From positions 17,807,181-17,871,180 of the forward strand of contig CAIIXF020000010.1 of NCBI GenBank assembly GCA_903813345.2: a stretch of 64,000 nt of DNA, in the 5' to 3' direction. The translations under genes and the position numbers were made by a program. Below are positions 62,023 through 64,000 of this stretch, piece after piece; the stretch's first letter is position 1; the number at the start of each line of letters is the position of its first letter. The notes beneath the pieces were generated by a model. It was not told where the DNA came from. It did no database searches and saw only the letters and a program-made list of their open reading frames with translations. The stretch is from Owenia fusiformis (Eukaryota; Annelida; Polychaeta; Sabellida; Oweniidae).

Positions 62023-62853
62023 ATGGATTGGAAAAATAGCTCAGAGGTGTATAATAACAGTACAACAACAGAGGCAGTAACCATGGATTATGGAAATACA
62101 ACAACGGAATCCAGTAGAAGTACGCCAACTTCATATCCAATAGAAAGAGCAACCGATAGCGCGCAATATGACAACAGCATCGCTACTTCAGTCAGCGCTC
62201 CGTTATTTAACAGGACAACTCAGTTTTATCCCTCCTCTACGGAACTAATTAGCCAGCTGGATCGTAAGAATGAAGATATGATTCCGTCGCTTGAGCAGAA
62301 ATATGAACAAGCCTCTAGCATGGTAAGTGAGGATGTAGCGCCTCTGCTTCAAGCTACAACTGAAGAAATGGATTCTACACCATCACCTACAGAAAATAAT
62401 ATTACACTTTCGGAGTATGTTAGACCCGATTATCTAAAATCTGCTAATTCAACCTTAAACCTTAATAAGAGTGCAGGAATTCGGGAAGGAATAATTGATG
62501 ACGGGTTACACAACCTAACAAATCATACTCTATTCCCAATAGGATATACTAATATGAATGAAATGCAGTTGAATTTATCCTTCTGCGATTTTGACTTAAA
62601 TTCAACATGGTGCTACTATAATGAAACAGATAACGATACTGATTCAATAAACACTATGGATGACGGATATAAATATTTTGCACTTATACTATCGATATTT
62701 CCTATATTGACAGTATTTGGTAACATTCTAGTAGTTATAGCCGTCTATAGGGAAAGAAATCTCCGGACAGTCACGAACTACTTTATCGTGAGTTTGGCCC
62801 TGGCAGATATAGGTGTCGCTGTACTGGTCATGCCGTTTGCAATATACGTAGAG
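62023..62853 (+). CDS. D2-like dopamine receptor B, first coding exon (3' part outside window)
   Basis: From ATG (context aaaaatgg) the frame runs 277 codons to a donor (gag|gtaagt). Residues 1-212 are a hydrophilic extracellular domain without an obvious signal peptide, rich in Ser, Thr and Asn, with about 14 N-glycosylation sequons (for example N5, N25, N63, N126, N142, N164, N184, N193, N200). TM1 is about 217-242 with FGN at N234. TM2 is about 252-275 with [12 protein letters not shown] and Asp262. [11 protein letters not shown] closes the exon in phase 0 at exactly the site used by receptor A. Over the last 53 residues it shares 42 with receptor A. The remaining exons should lie beyond base 64000. 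An ATG at 62083 is also in frame, but the first ATG keeps the whole glycosylated domain. Confidence 0.88.
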
Positions 62854-64000
62854 GTAAGTAAACGTTAGATTCCCAGGGTACTCAATACAGTAAAATATGA
62901 CTTCATTAGTTTCTGGTCAGAAATCCTGAGGACCTGATTTTGCAAGAGATAACCACATCCAAAATTGTTTTTTCTGAAGGTATGACAAAACAACAGAAAC
63001 ATGTCTTGATATTACGTTAGATTTGTAATACTAATCTTGATACTTGGTCAAATAAACAGGATGGTACGCGCATTTTTACTGTGAAGGGGACAACATTTTC
63101 GTCAAATATCCCGCTTCTCTATCATCTACTTCGATCGCAACTAGATTGAATCACAAGTTGACCCGTTTATCATTGAAAAGTTTACTGGTGGCTTGACCGA
63201 TTGATTGATTGATTGGTGAGTTGCTTGCTTGCTTGCTTGCTTGCTTGATATGTTTATTAATTGACACATCAACACATCATGTTTAACCGCTATCTTCTCC
63301 TGTCGCTAAAAGCACATTCAGAGATGCCAATGTGTACTCTACTAAGGCTCGGCGTGTATTTCTGATTTTATAAACCATTAATATTGTATATCAGTAAGTT
63401 CGCCCTGGTCTCTGTATCTGTATGCAAACTCCAGTGGATCAATAGACCAACATAATCATTGGATAGGCAAAGTTTTTGTAACAAAGGTAATGAAGTTACT
63501 TCTCGAGACCAGCCTTACAATGTTAATCTTCCTTCGATAATGACGGTGTCGCTATTCCAGTCACAAAAATCAATTGCAATCACAAAACATGGCTAATTGT
63601 AAGAAACGGTAAGGCGCTCACCTAACAGAAAAGTATTCTAATCATAGAAAGCGGACTTAAATGTCCAATTTACTTTTAAATAAACTATTGAAAATATTCA
63701 TGCTTGCAAATTGATTATCAGAAGAATGAATAACACTTAACTTATCTTGAGTTGGGACTTTAATTGGCTTTCCATTCGGATGGTGATGCATAATACAATT
63801 CGATCAATTCGTTTATCTTAGGACCAAACTGAGCCACTCATGTAATCATTTGTGTTAGAAATATCGGCGAAACTACCACTACTTGGAATTCAATAGGACT
63901 GCAAAAATATGTTAAATCGGTGACCATATAGAACCCCAGCCCAATCCCCATCGCATTATATTGTAATGGGTGTGGAAGCCTTTCAAAACGTTCTCTCACT
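62854..64000 (+). other. Start of intron 1 of receptor B
   Basis: Donor gtaagt at 62854, then AT-rich sequence to the window end. It contains (gatt)n and (cttg)n runs at 63199-63247. No TM3 exon with the D3.32 signature is visible before 64000, so the intron is at least 1.1 kb. Confidence 0.75.
63199..63247 (+). repeat. (GATT)n and (CTTG)n microsatellites
   Basis: GATTGATTGATTGATTG is followed within a few bases by about six CTTG units. Confidence 0.9.

Overview
This is a window of animal nuclear DNA: AT-rich, intron-rich and packed with short inverted-repeat transposons. Splice sites are GT/AG and there are no bacterial-style operons. Its only convincing host genes are two neighbouring aminergic GPCR genes of the dopamine D2-like class. 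Receptor sequence, mobile elements and base composition suggest an invertebrate bilaterian, probably marine, but I cannot name a phylum from sequence alone.

Receptor A occupies the first 17 kb on the + strand and is read in four coding exons: 1-248 (5' end cut by the window edge), 9414-9523, 13885-14834 and 16478-16716. Introns have phases 0, 2 and 1 and lie after TM2, inside the DR(F) motif and inside TM6. Joined, the visible part gives about 514 residues with all seven TM segments, the amine-binding Asp of TM3, the YSSxxS serines of TM5, CWVPFF in TM6 and NPMIY in TM7. It has a very long third intracellular loop and a short tail, the D2-like layout.

From 16717 to 62022 there are about 45 kb without any gene I can support. 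This stretch holds Tc1/mariner-type elements with CAGGGTG ends, other MITEs and foldbacks, a Harbinger derivative inserted in a palindromic element, a decayed reverse-transcriptase-type ORF, a LINE 3' end, three tandem arrays, and a 4-kb terminal-inverted-repeat element whose core is a 2-kb microsatellite. More MITEs sit in introns 1 to 3.

Receptor B begins at 62023 on the same strand. Only its first coding exon (62023-62853) is in the window. It encodes a 277-residue start with a long N-glycosylation-rich extracellular domain and TM1-TM2, ending at the same phase-0 splice site as receptor A. Over TM1-TM2 the two are about 79% identical (42 of 53 residues), so they look like a tandem duplicate pair.
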